Made by a program: the position numbers and the translations under genes. From positions 1,798,001-1,862,000 of the forward strand of contig JANTQA010000045.1 of NCBI GenBank assembly GCA_027625915.1: a stretch of 64,000 bases of DNA, written 5' to 3'. The stretch is from Anaeramoeba flamelloides (lineage: Eukaryota > Metamonada > Anaeramoebidae). Below the pieces are notes generated by a model, which was not told the origin of the DNA, made no database searches, and saw only the letters and a program-made list of their open reading frames with translations. Below are positions 10,800 through 21,930 of the stretch, piece after piece. Numbering within the stretch: the stretch's first letter is position 1; each line of letters starts with the position of its first letter.

Positions 10800-11664
10800 G
10801 TACTTTGCGAATTTTATTATTTTTCATTCGCTTCTCAAAAAGAATTTTCATTCTGAAGAAATTTGATTAAAAAAATTACAACTTTCTTCAAGTTAAAATC
10901 AACACAGAAAAACAAAAAAAAAATTGTAAAAGAGACTCTAAAAGGAAAATTATAAAAAAAAAATACTTTAAGGGATTTTCAAAACAAGTTCAATTTTGAA
11001 AACATTTCAAACTTGTAAAAATAACTGAAAACAATATTTAAAACAACCTGGGAAATTATTTGTGATTTTATATTTAAAATGGAAATTGTATAACGTTAAA
11101 AATCAAATTTTGATGGGATCTGAAGAATCTGAAACAAAATTGTTAAAATTGTGAAAATTTCACATTTTTTTGCTGAAAAAGAAATTCTTTTGAAGTAAAT
11201 TTAACAAAGACACTGAAACTATTTGAAGAGTGTTTTTATCAACAATTTCACTATTTTCACTTGAAAAGTTATTCCTTAATAATCAAATACTAATAAGAAA
11301 AAACAATTCATTTTAAAGCTGTTTGAACAAAATCTATTTTCAAAAGTTTGACAAATTACAAGCGAACACCCTAAAATAAACGAATTAAGTATTTTGAAAT
11401 CTAACTTTTAAAACTTTTTTATGAAACTTTTTTTAATCACTTCTGAGGAATAAATGTCAATTAATTTCTGTAATTTTCAATATACTAACAGTACAATGCT
11501 TCATAATAAAGACTTTACAAATCCCAATCAACCTAAAATTCCAAAGTATTAACGAAGATTCATTTTTTAAATTTTTATCACTCAAAGTCCCAAACCACTC
11601 AAAAAAAATATTTGTTACTAAGAAATAACAAAACAATAAGAATTAGATTGTTTTTGACTTTTAA
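10800..11664. promoter_or_regulatory. Upstream region of the gene at 11665
   Basis: No coding sequence. A short A-rich leader (AAAACAATAAGAATTAG, then TTGACTTTTAA) precedes the ATG. It presumably holds the promoter and 5' UTR, but no specific motif can be assigned. Confidence 0.35.
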
Positions 11665-14600
11665 ATGGATCCTAAAAAAAGCAAAATCCAACCATTATTT
11701 CGTCCACCAAAAACCAATTATGAGAAATTTGTGAATAGCTTTCTATATCAAAACAGAAAACGAGGAAACCAAGGTCAAATCTTAAGGTTAGCGAACGAGG
11801 TGTGGAAGCATCTTGAAAAGGATGAAAGGCATTTAGATTGGTATTTAAACAAAACCAAACTACCAACGTCATGGAAAAAGCTTATTGGCCAAGAAACAAC
11901 GAAGGAAGAAAAGGGAACCAACTCGAGCGTTTCCGGTGACTTGGCTATTGCCGAGAATTGGATCAAGAGTATTTCGGGTAAAAAAGGATTTCTTGAGATC
12001 TTAAAGGAGCACCGAGAATTACACACCGCTGTGCTGCGATCGGCCGAATCGTATTCAAAGCTCACGATCTTGGGCGAAGGAGAATTGATCAGTTCGATTG
12101 AGTTTAGCCAAATCCTGGAACAAATTGTTTCGAGGCTTAATATCTTATTATTTGATTACCAAGGCCAAAAACAACAATCAAAATTGCTGTATTCAACTTC
12201 AAATGAAAATCTGAATACCTTAATTATTTTGTTAAACAAAATCCCAGATCTTGTTCAAGAATTAGGAAGACTATCAAAAAAAAGAACAACAAAAACCCAA
12301 TACCAAAATGATAAAAAAAAAAAGCCAAAGTATTTAACAAAAAACAAGATCAAACAAAAGCCTAAAAAAATAGTCATTAAAAAAAAAAAAAAAAAGAAAC
12401 GCTTTATTAAAAAAGAAAAAATAGGAAACAAAGCAATCAAAAATGAAAAAACAATAGACATTTTCCCAAAGTCAAAGAACCAATTGCAATTGGAACAACA
12501 ATTGCAGGATCTTGATTTCAGTACAACAAAACAAGCACAAAAAAATGAAGAAGAAGAAGAAGATTTCCTTAACATCGAAAATTCTTTAGATAGCTTCCCA
12601 CAATTTCCCTATGATGAACTTAATGATAATTTGAATGTTATGGAAATGGATTTAAATTTGGAGTCTTTAGAAAAAGAAATCGAATTATTAAATGAAAACA
12701 CTTCAAACCTAAAAATTGAAAACAATTTTAATAATAATGATGGTTTTATGAATAACATTAGCAGCAACAACAATAATAATCAAAACACATTCAAGAATAA
12801 TGATTTTAAGGGCACAAATGATCAAATTATTTGCCACACAATTGATTACTGGGATGTAGCTATGACAAAAATAATCGATTTAATCAATTCAGGAATTGAA
12901 ACAAAACCATTAAGTTTTAAACAATTGGACGATTTAGTGAAACAATTTCAAAGAGTTGATATGATTCGTTGTGATTGGATTATGGAAAGTTATAAAGTTG
13001 ATCGGAATTTAATTCCAGTTGCGAGAAATCAAATTTTAAATATTTTACCATTAATATTCTTTTGGAAAAATGGAGTTGGTGTGTTTGTAAATGTTCATAG
13101 GCTAGATGTAGGAAATTTATTTGCTTCATTAATGTTGCTTGACGAAATGCTTTTAATTGAAGAAGATGATGAAAAGGTTAACGAAGAAAGAAAAATCAAA
13201 AAGACAAGTACAATCGAACGGCAGCAACTGCAACCGCAACAATATTTTGAAGAAAGACAAGAACAAAAAAGTGGACAAGTACAGGGGCAAGGACTAGAAA
13301 AGGTTATGGGAATAAAAAATGGGTTAATGGTTGAAGTTCAAGAAAAACAAAATATAGATTCTAAAAATACAATTGAAACACGTGATTTAAATTTACAAAA
13401 AATTATGCAAGAATTTGAAATTTCAAGACCACGATGTTGTAATGCTTTCCCCTCTTTAATAAGAGAATTTGTTAGGATGGTTTATATGCAAACTAAATCA
13501 AATAACAAAATTCAAAATGTACCATCTTGCTATCTTGAAAATGATCCTCAAAATATTCAAATAGACTCTACAACGACAAAAATACCATCAATTGAAACAA
13601 TAGTAAAGGTTAATGAAACAAACATTGATAATAATAGCAACAACAATAATCATGAAAATAATGTAATTAATAACAATACTGTCAATGTAAATGAAATTAA
13701 AGAATTTGAAAAATTGCCAGAATTAAAGAAAGAAGTAAAACAAGAAAATAATATATCATTGTTTCCTAACGAAATAATGGATCTTTCGGATAATTATATT
13801 ATTCCTAATGTTTATGAAAATGATTTTGATTCAATAATATCATCAGAAGATGAAAATAGTTTATTATTTACAAACGATAATAGCTTTGAATCATTATTTT
13901 TACCAATGGATCAAAACAATAATAATCAAACTAATAACACAACTTTAAATACCAGTAATAATATCAATGGGGATGATGATAATAACAACAACAACAACAA
14001 TAATAACAACAACAATAATAACAAAATTGATAATAATTTAAATATCAAAATAGAATTTAATAATGATAATGATAACTCAAATTATTCTACAATTGATAAT
14101 ATTTTCACAACTTATCAAAACCAAAATAAAATCTCACAACAAAAGGTCCAAATTCAAGGTCATATTGATTTATATTTTGCTGCAACACAAGTAACATTTC
14201 TATTGGAAATGTCCCAACAGTATTCTAACCTATGTGATGTATATTCCATTGGGAATTTCAATAAAATCATTTCGCTTGGTAATAAATCTTTGTTTAATGA
14301 AAATTATAATTTAAAATGGTTTTTTTCTAATAATCAAAAAAATAAATTCAAAATAATTTCTCGGCCGGAAAAGTCAATTGTAGTTTCTGGATATATGAAA
14401 TTAATTCCTTACTACAATTCCAAGGATATTGATTATTCTAATTCAAAGAATAACGAAAAATTACATCGTTATTATTATGACCATTTGGGCAGGAAGCATT
14501 ATTTAACACCAAATAGTGGGCCAATAAAACTTTGTATAAAATGTGGTTCAAATGGATTTATTAATGCAGAATTTCATACAAACTTTTTAATTCAAGAATT

Positions 14601-15699
14601 ATTAAAGGAAAAAAAAAAATCAACTTTAAAACCAGTATTAAATTTAATAGTGGATAATGGAGACACACAAACAGATCCCCGGTGTATAATACCTTTTATT
14701 TATTGGGGTAGATTATGGAAAACTTTGGGCTTAGATATGCTCAATATTTGTACACACGCACCTGGCGAATCCGATTCAAATTTTATTAATTCAATTTGGG
14801 ATACTTTAGCGAATAAGCTTAAAGGCACATCTTTAATGTCCGATTACAAAATAAATATTAATAATGATAATGATATTTCTCAAATGAAACATGCAATAAA
14901 AAAAGTAGGTGATTTATGGAGAAATGTCAGATATCAAGACAACGAAATAAAAACCTTTCCATTTTTTGGAAACAGCAATAACAATGATAAGGATAACACC
15001 AATAATAACAACAACAATGATAATAATAATAAAAATTTCACTCCATTCAATGATTATGAAACAATAATGAAATTTTTATCTGCCGATCAAGAAACAATAG
15101 AATCTGATTTTAAATTTTTAGCACTTATAGAGGAAATGAAATTCTTTTACTCTCACTGTTTTAAACGATGCTATTATTTATCTTTTAGGAAGTGTTTTAA
15201 AAAAACATGTAATTATTGCTCAAAAAACCCCATTAAAAAAAGTATTGAATTATTTAATTTATTTAAACCTTCAAATTATTCACTTTTTGCACCCGTGCCA
15301 TCAGAGACCCACCCCAAACACTTTAAAACCTTTTTAAATACCATAGAAGAAGGTCCCAAGCATTCTTCATGCTTTACAAGACCATCCCAAGGAAATCTGA
15401 GAAAATGTAAACATGAAAACTGCGATTCGATATTTTATAGTAAAAACGAACAATTTAGACACGATTTAATTTTCCACACACAACTCTACCAAAGTAGAAA
15501 CTTAAGAAGCAGTAAAAATCCGCCACTGGAAATTACAATGCAAGTGAAAAAACCCAAACAAAAAAGCATTTGTACTTTTGTAATCAATAAAGAAACTGGG
15601 GAAATTTGTGGCAAAGTTTTTCCCTCGGCTTGGATTTTAAGAAGACACAAAGCTGAAACGGGACATCGAATGAAAAGAGGTAGACCCAAAAAAAAATAA
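11665..15699 (+). CDS. Zinc-finger protein with inactivated transposase-like core
   Basis: Single open frame of 1344 residues, no introns. Residues about 15-75 resemble an HMG-type DNA-binding helix set (LYQNRKRGNQ, then LANEVWKHLEKDER), a weak call. Lysine-rich (about 215-255) and asparagine-rich linkers (poly-N near 775-790) follow. Residues about 860-1250 match, from memory, an uncharacterised RNase H/transposase-like family found in cnidarian and insect genomes. Shared blocks are SGPIKLCIKCGS, LKPVLNLIVDNGD (D997), HAPGESDSNFINSIW (1031-1045) and a Cys-rich stretch ending CNYCSKNP. Family members read APGRSAFNRVER where this protein has APGESDSNFINS, so the usual Glu is N1042; the first Asp position appears to be N864. 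Two zinc fingers close the protein: C1248, C1253, H1266, H1271 and C1303, C1315, H1328, H1334, then an AT-hook-like RGRPKKK. Probably a nuclear DNA-binding protein derived from a transposase. Start: first ATG of the frame. Confidence 0.8.
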   Translation: MDPKKSKIQPLFRPPKTNYEKFVNSFLYQNRKRGNQGQILRLANEVWKHLEKDERHLDWYLNKTKLPTSWKKLIGQETTKEEKGTNSSVSGDLAIAENWIKSISGKKGFLEILKEHRELHTAVLRSAESYSKLTILGEGELISSIEFSQILEQIVSRLNILLFDYQGQKQQSKLLYSTSNENLNTLIILLNKIPDLVQELGRLSKKRTTKTQYQNDKKKKPKYLTKNKIKQKPKKIVIKKKKKKKRFIKKEKIGNKAIKNEKTIDIFPKSKNQLQLEQQLQDLDFSTTKQAQKNEEEEEDFLNIENSLDSFPQFPYDELNDNLNVMEMDLNLESLEKEIELLNENTSNLKIENNFNNNDGFMNNISSNNNNNQNTFKNNDFKGTNDQIICHTIDYWDVAMTKIIDLINSGIETKPLSFKQLDDLVKQFQRVDMIRCDWIMESYKVDRNLIPVARNQILNILPLIFFWKNGVGVFVNVHRLDVGNLFASLMLLDEMLLIEEDDEKVNEERKIKKTSTIERQQLQPQQYFEERQEQKSGQVQGQGLEKVMGIKNGLMVEVQEKQNIDSKNTIETRDLNLQKIMQEFEISRPRCCNAFPSLIREFVRMVYMQTKSNNKIQNVPSCYLENDPQNIQIDSTTTKIPSIETIVKVNETNIDNNSNNNNHENNVINNNTVNVNEIKEFEKLPELKKEVKQENNISLFPNEIMDLSDNYIIPNVYENDFDSIISSEDENSLLFTNDNSFESLFLPMDQNNNNQTNNTTLNTSNNINGDDDNNNNNNNNNNNNNNKIDNNLNIKIEFNNDNDNSNYSTIDNIFTTYQNQNKISQQKVQIQGHIDLYFAATQVTFLLEMSQQYSNLCDVYSIGNFNKIISLGNKSLFNENYNLKWFFSNNQKNKFKIISRPEKSIVVSGYMKLIPYYNSKDIDYSNSKNNEKLHRYYYDHLGRKHYLTPNSGPIKLCIKCGSNGFINAEFHTNFLIQELLKEKKKSTLKPVLNLIVDNGDTQTDPRCIIPFIYWGRLWKTLGLDMLNICTHAPGESDSNFINSIWDTLANKLKGTSLMSDYKININNDNDISQMKHAIKKVGDLWRNVRYQDNEIKTFPFFGNSNNNDKDNTNNNNNNDNNNKNFTPFNDYETIMKFLSADQETIESDFKFLALIEEMKFFYSHCFKRCYYLSFRKCFKKTCNYCSKNPIKKSIELFNLFKPSNYSLFAPVPSETHPKHFKTFLNTIEEGPKHSSCFTRPSQGNLRKCKHENCDSIFYSKNEQFRHDLIFHTQLYQSRNLRSSKNPPLEITMQVKKPKQKSICTFVINKETGEICGKVFPSAWILRRHKAETGHRMKRGRPKKK

Positions 15700-16445
15700 A
15701 ATTCATTTTTTTAATTTTTTTTTTTTTTCTTTCTTTCTTTTTCTTTTTCTTTTCTTTTGTTTTTACTTTCACTTTTTTTTAAACTTCTCTCTTTTTCTTT
15801 TTTATCTTGCTTTTTGATCAAAACTCGAAAAAAAAAAATTCTTTTAATAAGATTTTATTATTAAATTATGATCGGCATTTTTTGAGGGAGATATTGATAT
15901 AAAAAAAAAACTTTTAAAAAAAACATTTTTTTTCCAAAATTCAATTTAATTTTGACTTTTTTTCTGATTTTTAATTTTAGAGTAAAAGGAATATTCTATA
16001 AGATTTTGTTCTCTCCAATTTTAAAAGTTGAATGTTTTTTTTTTTTTTTTTTTTTTTTGATTTTATTGAGTATTTACTGATTTTATTCTCATTATTCGAC
16101 AACAAGTCAAACATTAGTAAAAATATTTTTTTTTTATTTAACACTCATTTTTCTGAATGAAAATTTCAATATGAAATATTTAATAAAATATCAAATAACA
16201 AAAGTCAGTTAAAGATTTTGAGAAAAAATAATTTAAACAAGTAGACTTTAAGAACTACGTTTGCAATTGAAAATTGGGGGCGTGTGTGATACAAGAGGAT
16301 TATGAGGGTTGGCAAATCTCACAATTATTTATTCAGCAAGATCTAAGTGCTAAAAAAATGTCATTTTTTACATAAATTTTGTCCTCCTCCGATCTCAAAA
16401 TGACAAAGATTGTTGCGAAAAAACAGCTTTTGGAGAAAATTTCTA
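15700..16445. other. 3' flank with pyrimidine tract, then AT-rich DNA
   Basis: About 20-75 bases after the stop of the zinc-finger gene comes a T/C tract (about 15717-15780). A 22-base T run lies near 16038. No gene seen. The tract may lie in the 3' UTR or terminator region. Confidence 0.4.
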
Positions 16446-16546
16446 TTTAGGTGAAAGTGGCAAACCTGGAGACGATGTTTGGGGGTTTCTTTGGTTTACC
16501 TCTGAATTGTGAGAGAAGATGAGAAGGTTTGCCACTTTCACCTAAA
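16446..16546. repeat. Isolated perfect hairpin, 22-bp arms
   Basis: Bases 16446-16467 (starting TTTAGGTGAAAGTGG) and 16525-16546 are perfect inverted copies over 22 positions, with a 57-base, relatively GC-rich loop. Such a stem is far from the A/T-driven background. It could be a small RNA gene, a regulatory structure or a tiny mobile foldback. No second copy was noticed in the window. Confidence 0.75.
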
Positions 16547-17415
16547 AGGTCAAAATGGAGAAAATTGAAAATTTTGATGAATTATTGTCTGTTGTTTTAC
16601 AACAATGACCTTTTTTGATTAATGCACGATAATTTGTTTGATATTGTATTGAATCCACTAAAATCCACAATTCTAAAAATCGAAAGATCATTTTTCTTCA
16701 ACTTACACAATAATTTAATTTTTAAAAACAAAAAACTGACTAATTTTGCAAACTTAATTTTTAAAAAGATCCTCAAATGCAAAATTCCACCAAACCTCAC
16801 ACACTCAACCTCAACTCAATTTTCGTGGACTCAACAAATTGTGTTTTGAGAGAAACGATCCAAACAAAAAAATTTTTATTAAAAAAGCACAAAAAACAAG
16901 TAGTGTGTTGTTATGGATCATGTTGTTCCACAAACAATTCAAGGAGACACCCTCCTCTTAGTCATGTTTGGGAGATTTATTCAAGGAAAAACAACAAAAA
17001 ACAAACCAAAAACAAGAAAAACCCTCAACGTCTTTGTTGTGAATTAATCTGGTTTACGAATTACAAGAACAATTCAAGTAACCCAACATTCAAAAATAAT
17101 AGAGAATTGAGATCGTTAAAAGTAAAAGTTGTTTATTGAGAAAGTTTGAAATGATCTTAATTTTTTCTGTAAGGAAACCGCGGTGTGTTTTTCTTTTTCA
17201 TTTTTACCATCCTTAACAAGGGTGTTCGATAGTACGTATCTCAAATTTTCTTTTTCATTTTTCATAAAAAAAATGACGAAAAATGATTTTTTGATCCAAA
17301 TTGGAGAATATTTTAAAGATCATTACTCTGTGTTTTAAATGATATTGGTTCAAATGGTGTTGAGAAAAATTGATCAATTGCCAACGTAGTTCTTAAAAAA
17401 AGAATGAAGAAGAAA
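16547..17415. other. Less AT-rich intergenic stretch, no assignable gene
   Basis: Base composition at about 16780-17140 is more balanced than its surroundings and a plus-strand frame of 120 codons is open there. Its product (Asn/Lys/Cys rich) shows no domain and the opposite strand is not convincing either. It may be an untranslated region or a non-coding RNA gene. Confidence 0.3.
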
Positions 17416-17897
17416 TACAGTGATCAAAATAATGCGTGCACAACGACTATAATCCGTGTTTCAAAATATTATCCGTGCTTTTTTTTATTCTTACTCCAAG
17501 GCAACGTCCAATCTACTACTAAATAGTATACCTAAGTCCAAATCAATTTTGAAAGTAAAGGTCTGGTTATTTTCAGTAGAATTTAAATTATTCATGCAAA
17601 TAGTTGAAAATTTTTCATAATATTCTCAATTTTTTTTGAAATTTTTTGTTGTTTTGAAGAAAAAAATTTTCGAAAAAATTTAATCTATTTTTTGAGATAA
17701 ATTTTCCAATTTGATCCTTCATTTTTAGAATTTCTTTTTAAATAATAGAACTTTAAGAAACCAGTACCATATTTTTTTAGGGTTTATTATTGGTTTCTTT
17801 GATTGATTAATGTAAAGGTCAACTATAACAAAAAAACACGCTTTTTATTTTGAAACACGCATTAAATTTTTTTGCACGTTTTATTTTGACTACAATA
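17416..17897 (-). mobile_element. R3 MITE copy c (482 bp, whole)
   Basis: It runs from TA-CAGTGATCAAAATAA at the left to the inverted TA-TTGTAGTCAAAATAA at the right. The interior matches R3 copy a in reverse, including GGTTTATTATTGGTTTCTTT. Length is the same as copy a. Tc1/mariner-type non-autonomous element. Confidence 0.85.
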
Positions 17898-18439
17898 ATT
17901 ATTTTTTTAAAAGATTTTCAAAAAATATTTTTACACAGTGAATTAATAATCTAAATGAAGAAATAATAAATTTATTAAAGAATTAAAGTTTTTTGTTATT
18001 CACAAAGCTGGTGAAGAAAGAATTCCTTTATTTTAAAGATTAATCTAAATTAATAATTCTTTATCATGATTCTTTTTTCTAAAACTTTATTTATAAAGGA
18101 AAAGAAGAATATTAGAATTTTGTTTTAGATTCTTCGTTAGGTTTTTTAAAAAAATTAGATTCAAGAATAGCTGTTTTAAATTTACTTTTTGAAATTCACA
18201 AATTTGAAAATAAATTTGGATATTAACAATTCTTTAATATGAAAATCAATATTAGAAAATTAAATTTGATACAATTAGTTATATATTAGTTCATTATAGA
18301 CGCAATAAAAATATTAATATTCAAAAAAATTATAATTGGTTACAAAATTAATACAAAAAAGAAGGGGTTGCTGTTTATCAATTGAGTACCTCTTTCTCCA
18401 TTAATGTTTGGATTTAACAAAGATTTTTCGGTTTAAATA

Positions 18440-19155
18440 AATTAAATATTTAGTTCAACATTTTCAAATTTTTGCTGATTGTTTAATTTAAATAATGGAA
18501 ATATCTCATACAGAAATCGACATAAAAGATTAAAAGTAATATATAACATTATTCAAGAATTTGAAATGAATCCAAATATTGATAAAACTTAAAATCAAAC
18601 CAATTATCTGAAATTAAATATTTAGGAATTTGGTTTGAGAAAAGGGGAAAATCCAGAAAAAAAAATTTAAAAATGTAAAAGATAATTTACAAAAAATCAT
18701 AATCATTTTTAGCAAACAAAAAATATCTCATGGAGTATATTTATAAACGGTTAAATCAATGTGTATTTACAAGTTATTTTAAGAGCCTATAATTTTAATC
18801 AAACTTGAGAAGATTTTAACAGGATTAATGTTTGGATAAATAAAAAAGTAATAGAATTTTTAAAATTTAACAGACATACTCTAAGTATAATCTATAAAAA
18901 TCAAGCAAAAATTAACCAAGTCAGAATTTATATTTATGAAAGAAGATATAAACTCAAAAAAAAAAAAAAATGAAATTTTTGGTTTTGGAACATAAATACC
19001 AAAAAAGTAAAAGTTTTTAAAAAAAGATAATGAAAATGGTATTTTGTTTAATAAAAAACTTAAAGTTATTAGATTTAAATCTAAATATGTTTTAGAGAAA
19101 CTCTAATTATTAAATTTCAGGATTGAATTGCAAAGAACAATTAAAAATTATTAGG
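18440..19155 (+). mobile_element. LINE-like retrotransposon remnant, copy 1
   Basis: Broken frames encode typical non-LTR reverse transcriptase tail pieces: IKYLGIWFEK, then INKKVIEFLKFNRHTLS and QVRIYIYERRYKL. The same stretch recurs at 23510-23780. It is a strongly decayed fossil without an intact frame. An R4 array begins directly behind it at about 19155. Confidence 0.65.
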
Positions 19156-19560
19156 TAGATTAATAATATAAACAAAAAAACGTACCATAGAATGTTGTAG
19201 AGTTCATATATTTACATATAGTTTATTATTTTATTCTATTAAATCTATAGATTTTCGTTAGGTTTTTTTGAGTTTTCTATTTATTTCGAAAATCAATAGA
19301 TTTTCCTTAGGTTTTTTTTACTTTTTGAAATAACCAGAAAATTTTAATAAATTTTCGGTTTATTTCAAAAAGTAAAAAAAAACCTAGAACATTTCACAAT
19401 TAAAATTGAAAACCTCAAAAAAACCTATAAAACTTCACAAATAAACAAAAAACCCAAGAAAAACGGAACAACAGCTTTTTTTATAATTAAGAAATAAACA
19501 GAAAAATTCTGAAATTTTCTTTTTTTTCTGAATTTCAAAAAAGACCTAACAGTTATAAGA
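19155..19560 (+). repeat. R4 decamer/palindrome array A
   Basis: A worn decamer start (ATGTTGTAGAGTTC near 19192) is followed by a string of palindromes built from AGGTTTTTT, GAAATAAACNGAAAATT and their complements. An example is the stem formed around 19312-19385, whose loop is AATTTTAATAAATTTTC-like. Same class as the arrays at 23785, 24462, 52503 and 54325. Confidence 0.6.
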
Positions 19561-20955
19561 ATAAATTAATTGTCTCTTTCAAAATAATAAGCATATAAAC
19601 AAAAGTATGAGATATTTTCAAATAAATTAAATTTTAAATACAGGAAATAGAAATTAAATAGTTGTTGATTCATCAATGATAATATAAATCAAAACAATTA
19701 TTTAAAGAATTTAAAAATATTTTCAAAAGAGATTTTATAAGAAACAGAATTTCTACAATTTCTGTATAATATAGCCCGAATTGGCTATTAAGATATTATA
19801 ACGAATTTGAATAAGTAATATTGAAAACTAGGTGTAATTTGAATTAAGTAAAACTCTGAAAAACAATTTTTTTCTGAGATAGTTAATATGAAAATTTTGA
19901 GTTTTTTTTTATTTCTAAAAAGAATATCTTTTCCATTCTTTTTCTGAGATTTTGGTAGTAAGATTATACACCTCCAAGAATCTCTGAAATTACGACCAAC
20001 TTTATATTCATAAAAATTATTTAAAAAAAAATCGTGATCAAAAATTAAAAGATTATAACAATTAACCATCATTTAAAAATTATTCTTAATTTTATCCACC
20101 AAAAAAACATATTTCCTACAGCAAAAAAAAAAAATTTTATAAAGATCCACCTTAAAAAATTATTCTGAAAAAATCAATTATTTTTTCAATATCTTCCCTA
20201 TCAAAAAGGAATCTTGAAAATCACTTGATTTAATTTTATAAAAAGATAATAAAAATAAAATATAAAATAAAATTATATTTACTACATTGATTTGTTATCT
20301 TCACAATTTAAATAAAATAAATTACTTATTCAACAATTAACTGAACTTTAAAAAACAATATTTCAAATACTAGAGAGGATTAAGTTCTAGTTCTCAAATC
20401 TAAAATCTATTATTGTCAACTTTAAATTTTTTGTAATAAATTTCTTTTTTATTTTTTTTTTTAATGAAGAGAGTTGATTCAACAACCCCCTCCCTTATGT
20501 TTGCTGGAAACTCTAAATTTAATGTGGGTTTTTATAACCTGGCTAGTGTTTAGCCAAGAATATAACTAAAAGTATATTTTTTCTTTTAAAAATATTTACA
20601 AAAAAATTTTGTTTAAAAACAAATACAAGAAAAGAAAGAACCGAAAAGTAAAAAATAAAAAAAAATTAAAATCAAAATAATAAGAAAAAAGTTAAACTTC
20701 AGTGAAACGTTTTTGGTTTTTTGTACATGGGTGTTAAAACTGTTGTTGGTTATTTCGTTTGATATTAAAATTTTATAGATCCCCTACCTTCTGTGTTTTT
20801 TTTACATATAATTTATAATTTTTTTTTCAAACTATAGATCAAAAGAAATAGGTCCTTTTATTTGGTGAAAATCTCGTTTCAAATTGATCATGGAACTTTA
20901 TAAAATATCAATTTTTAAATTTTAAGATATTTTTTTTTAATTTTTACTTTTTTTA
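19561..20955. other. AT-rich DNA, no gene called
   Basis: A 94-codon open frame on the minus strand (19788-20072) is rich in Phe, Ile, Lys and Asn and shows no domain. I regard it as chance. GATTCAACAACCCCCTC near 20475 resembles a stretch near 41865, perhaps another worn repeat. Confidence 0.35.
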
Positions 20956-21150
20956 TAGACAAATCCACTTTTAAAGCACAAATTTAAACCAAAATTTAAG
21001 GTAGAAAAAAATCCCAAATTAAGGCACATCCTTTGAATTTTTTTTTTTCACATATTATTTTACTAGAATTTGAATTTTGTTCCTTAGTTTGGGTTTTTTT
21101 ACCACCTTAAATTTTATTGAAAGTCTGTGTCTTAAAAGTGGAACTGTCCA
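20956..21150 (+). mobile_element. R2 MITE copy 3, worn
   Basis: The arms beginning ATCCACTTTTAAAGCACA and ending TCTTAAAAGTGGAACTG are inverted copies with more mismatches than the other R2 copies, so this is an older insertion. Confidence 0.75.
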
Positions 21151-21930
21151 GATTACTATTTTCTTTTTTTAGCAAGTTTACCAAATTTTTTTTTAGAATA
21201 ATCCCTGTACAATATACTGGCTCTACAGAATCTAACTAATTTAAGTAACGACTCTACAAATAATACAAAAAATTCAATTCGATTCGCTTAAGTTGGGATC
21301 CAAATTGAATTCATATACATAAGTTAGCTTCATTTTCTTAATTTAAGTTCTGTTTACTTTTGATCTAATCAAAACAAGTTCAATAAGATCTTATCATGAA
21401 CAAGTTTGTTACCCTCTTCTAATGATTTTTTTTTATTCCAATTACCCCCTCTCCCCAAACACCTAAAAAAACAAAAAGAGAAAAAATCGAAGTAATCGAA
21501 GGAACCAAAGCAACCCAAATAACTTCAAAAGATATTTAGAAAAAGTAAAAAGTTCAAAAAATAAAAAAAACCTAGAATTTTCAAAATATTTATAAAATTA
21601 TAATAAAAATAAATATTAATTTTATTTATTTAATCAATTTAATTTTTAAAAAAATTAAAATTAATTATTAGGGTTTGGGTTGAATTTATAAATAAAAATA
21701 AAAATAAATTAAAAAATCTTATTTGAAAATTGAAAATGGAAAATTTTCAATATTTCAATGAAATTTCAAGCATCTTTAATTGGAAAAAAAAAAAAAATTA
21801 ATTTACAAAAAATTATTCTATATTATATTGAAATATATATATTTCTAAATCTTGAAAAATTGGGAATATTATTTTTATGGACAGGTATAATATCAAAAAA
21901 AAAAAATGTTTTTATTATCATTCTTTAAAA
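21151..21930. other. 3' flank of the CH-RasGAP gene
   Basis: AT-rich, no gene seen. Probably contains the 3' UTR and poly(A) site of the minus-strand gene ending at 21931, but no signal can be singled out among the A/T runs. Confidence 0.35.

Noticed and set aside
12255-12575. Minus-strand frame within the zinc-finger gene
   Set aside because: Shadow of the lysine-rich linker of the plus-strand gene.
19788-20072. 94-codon minus-strand frame
   Set aside because: AT-composition product without recognisable features.
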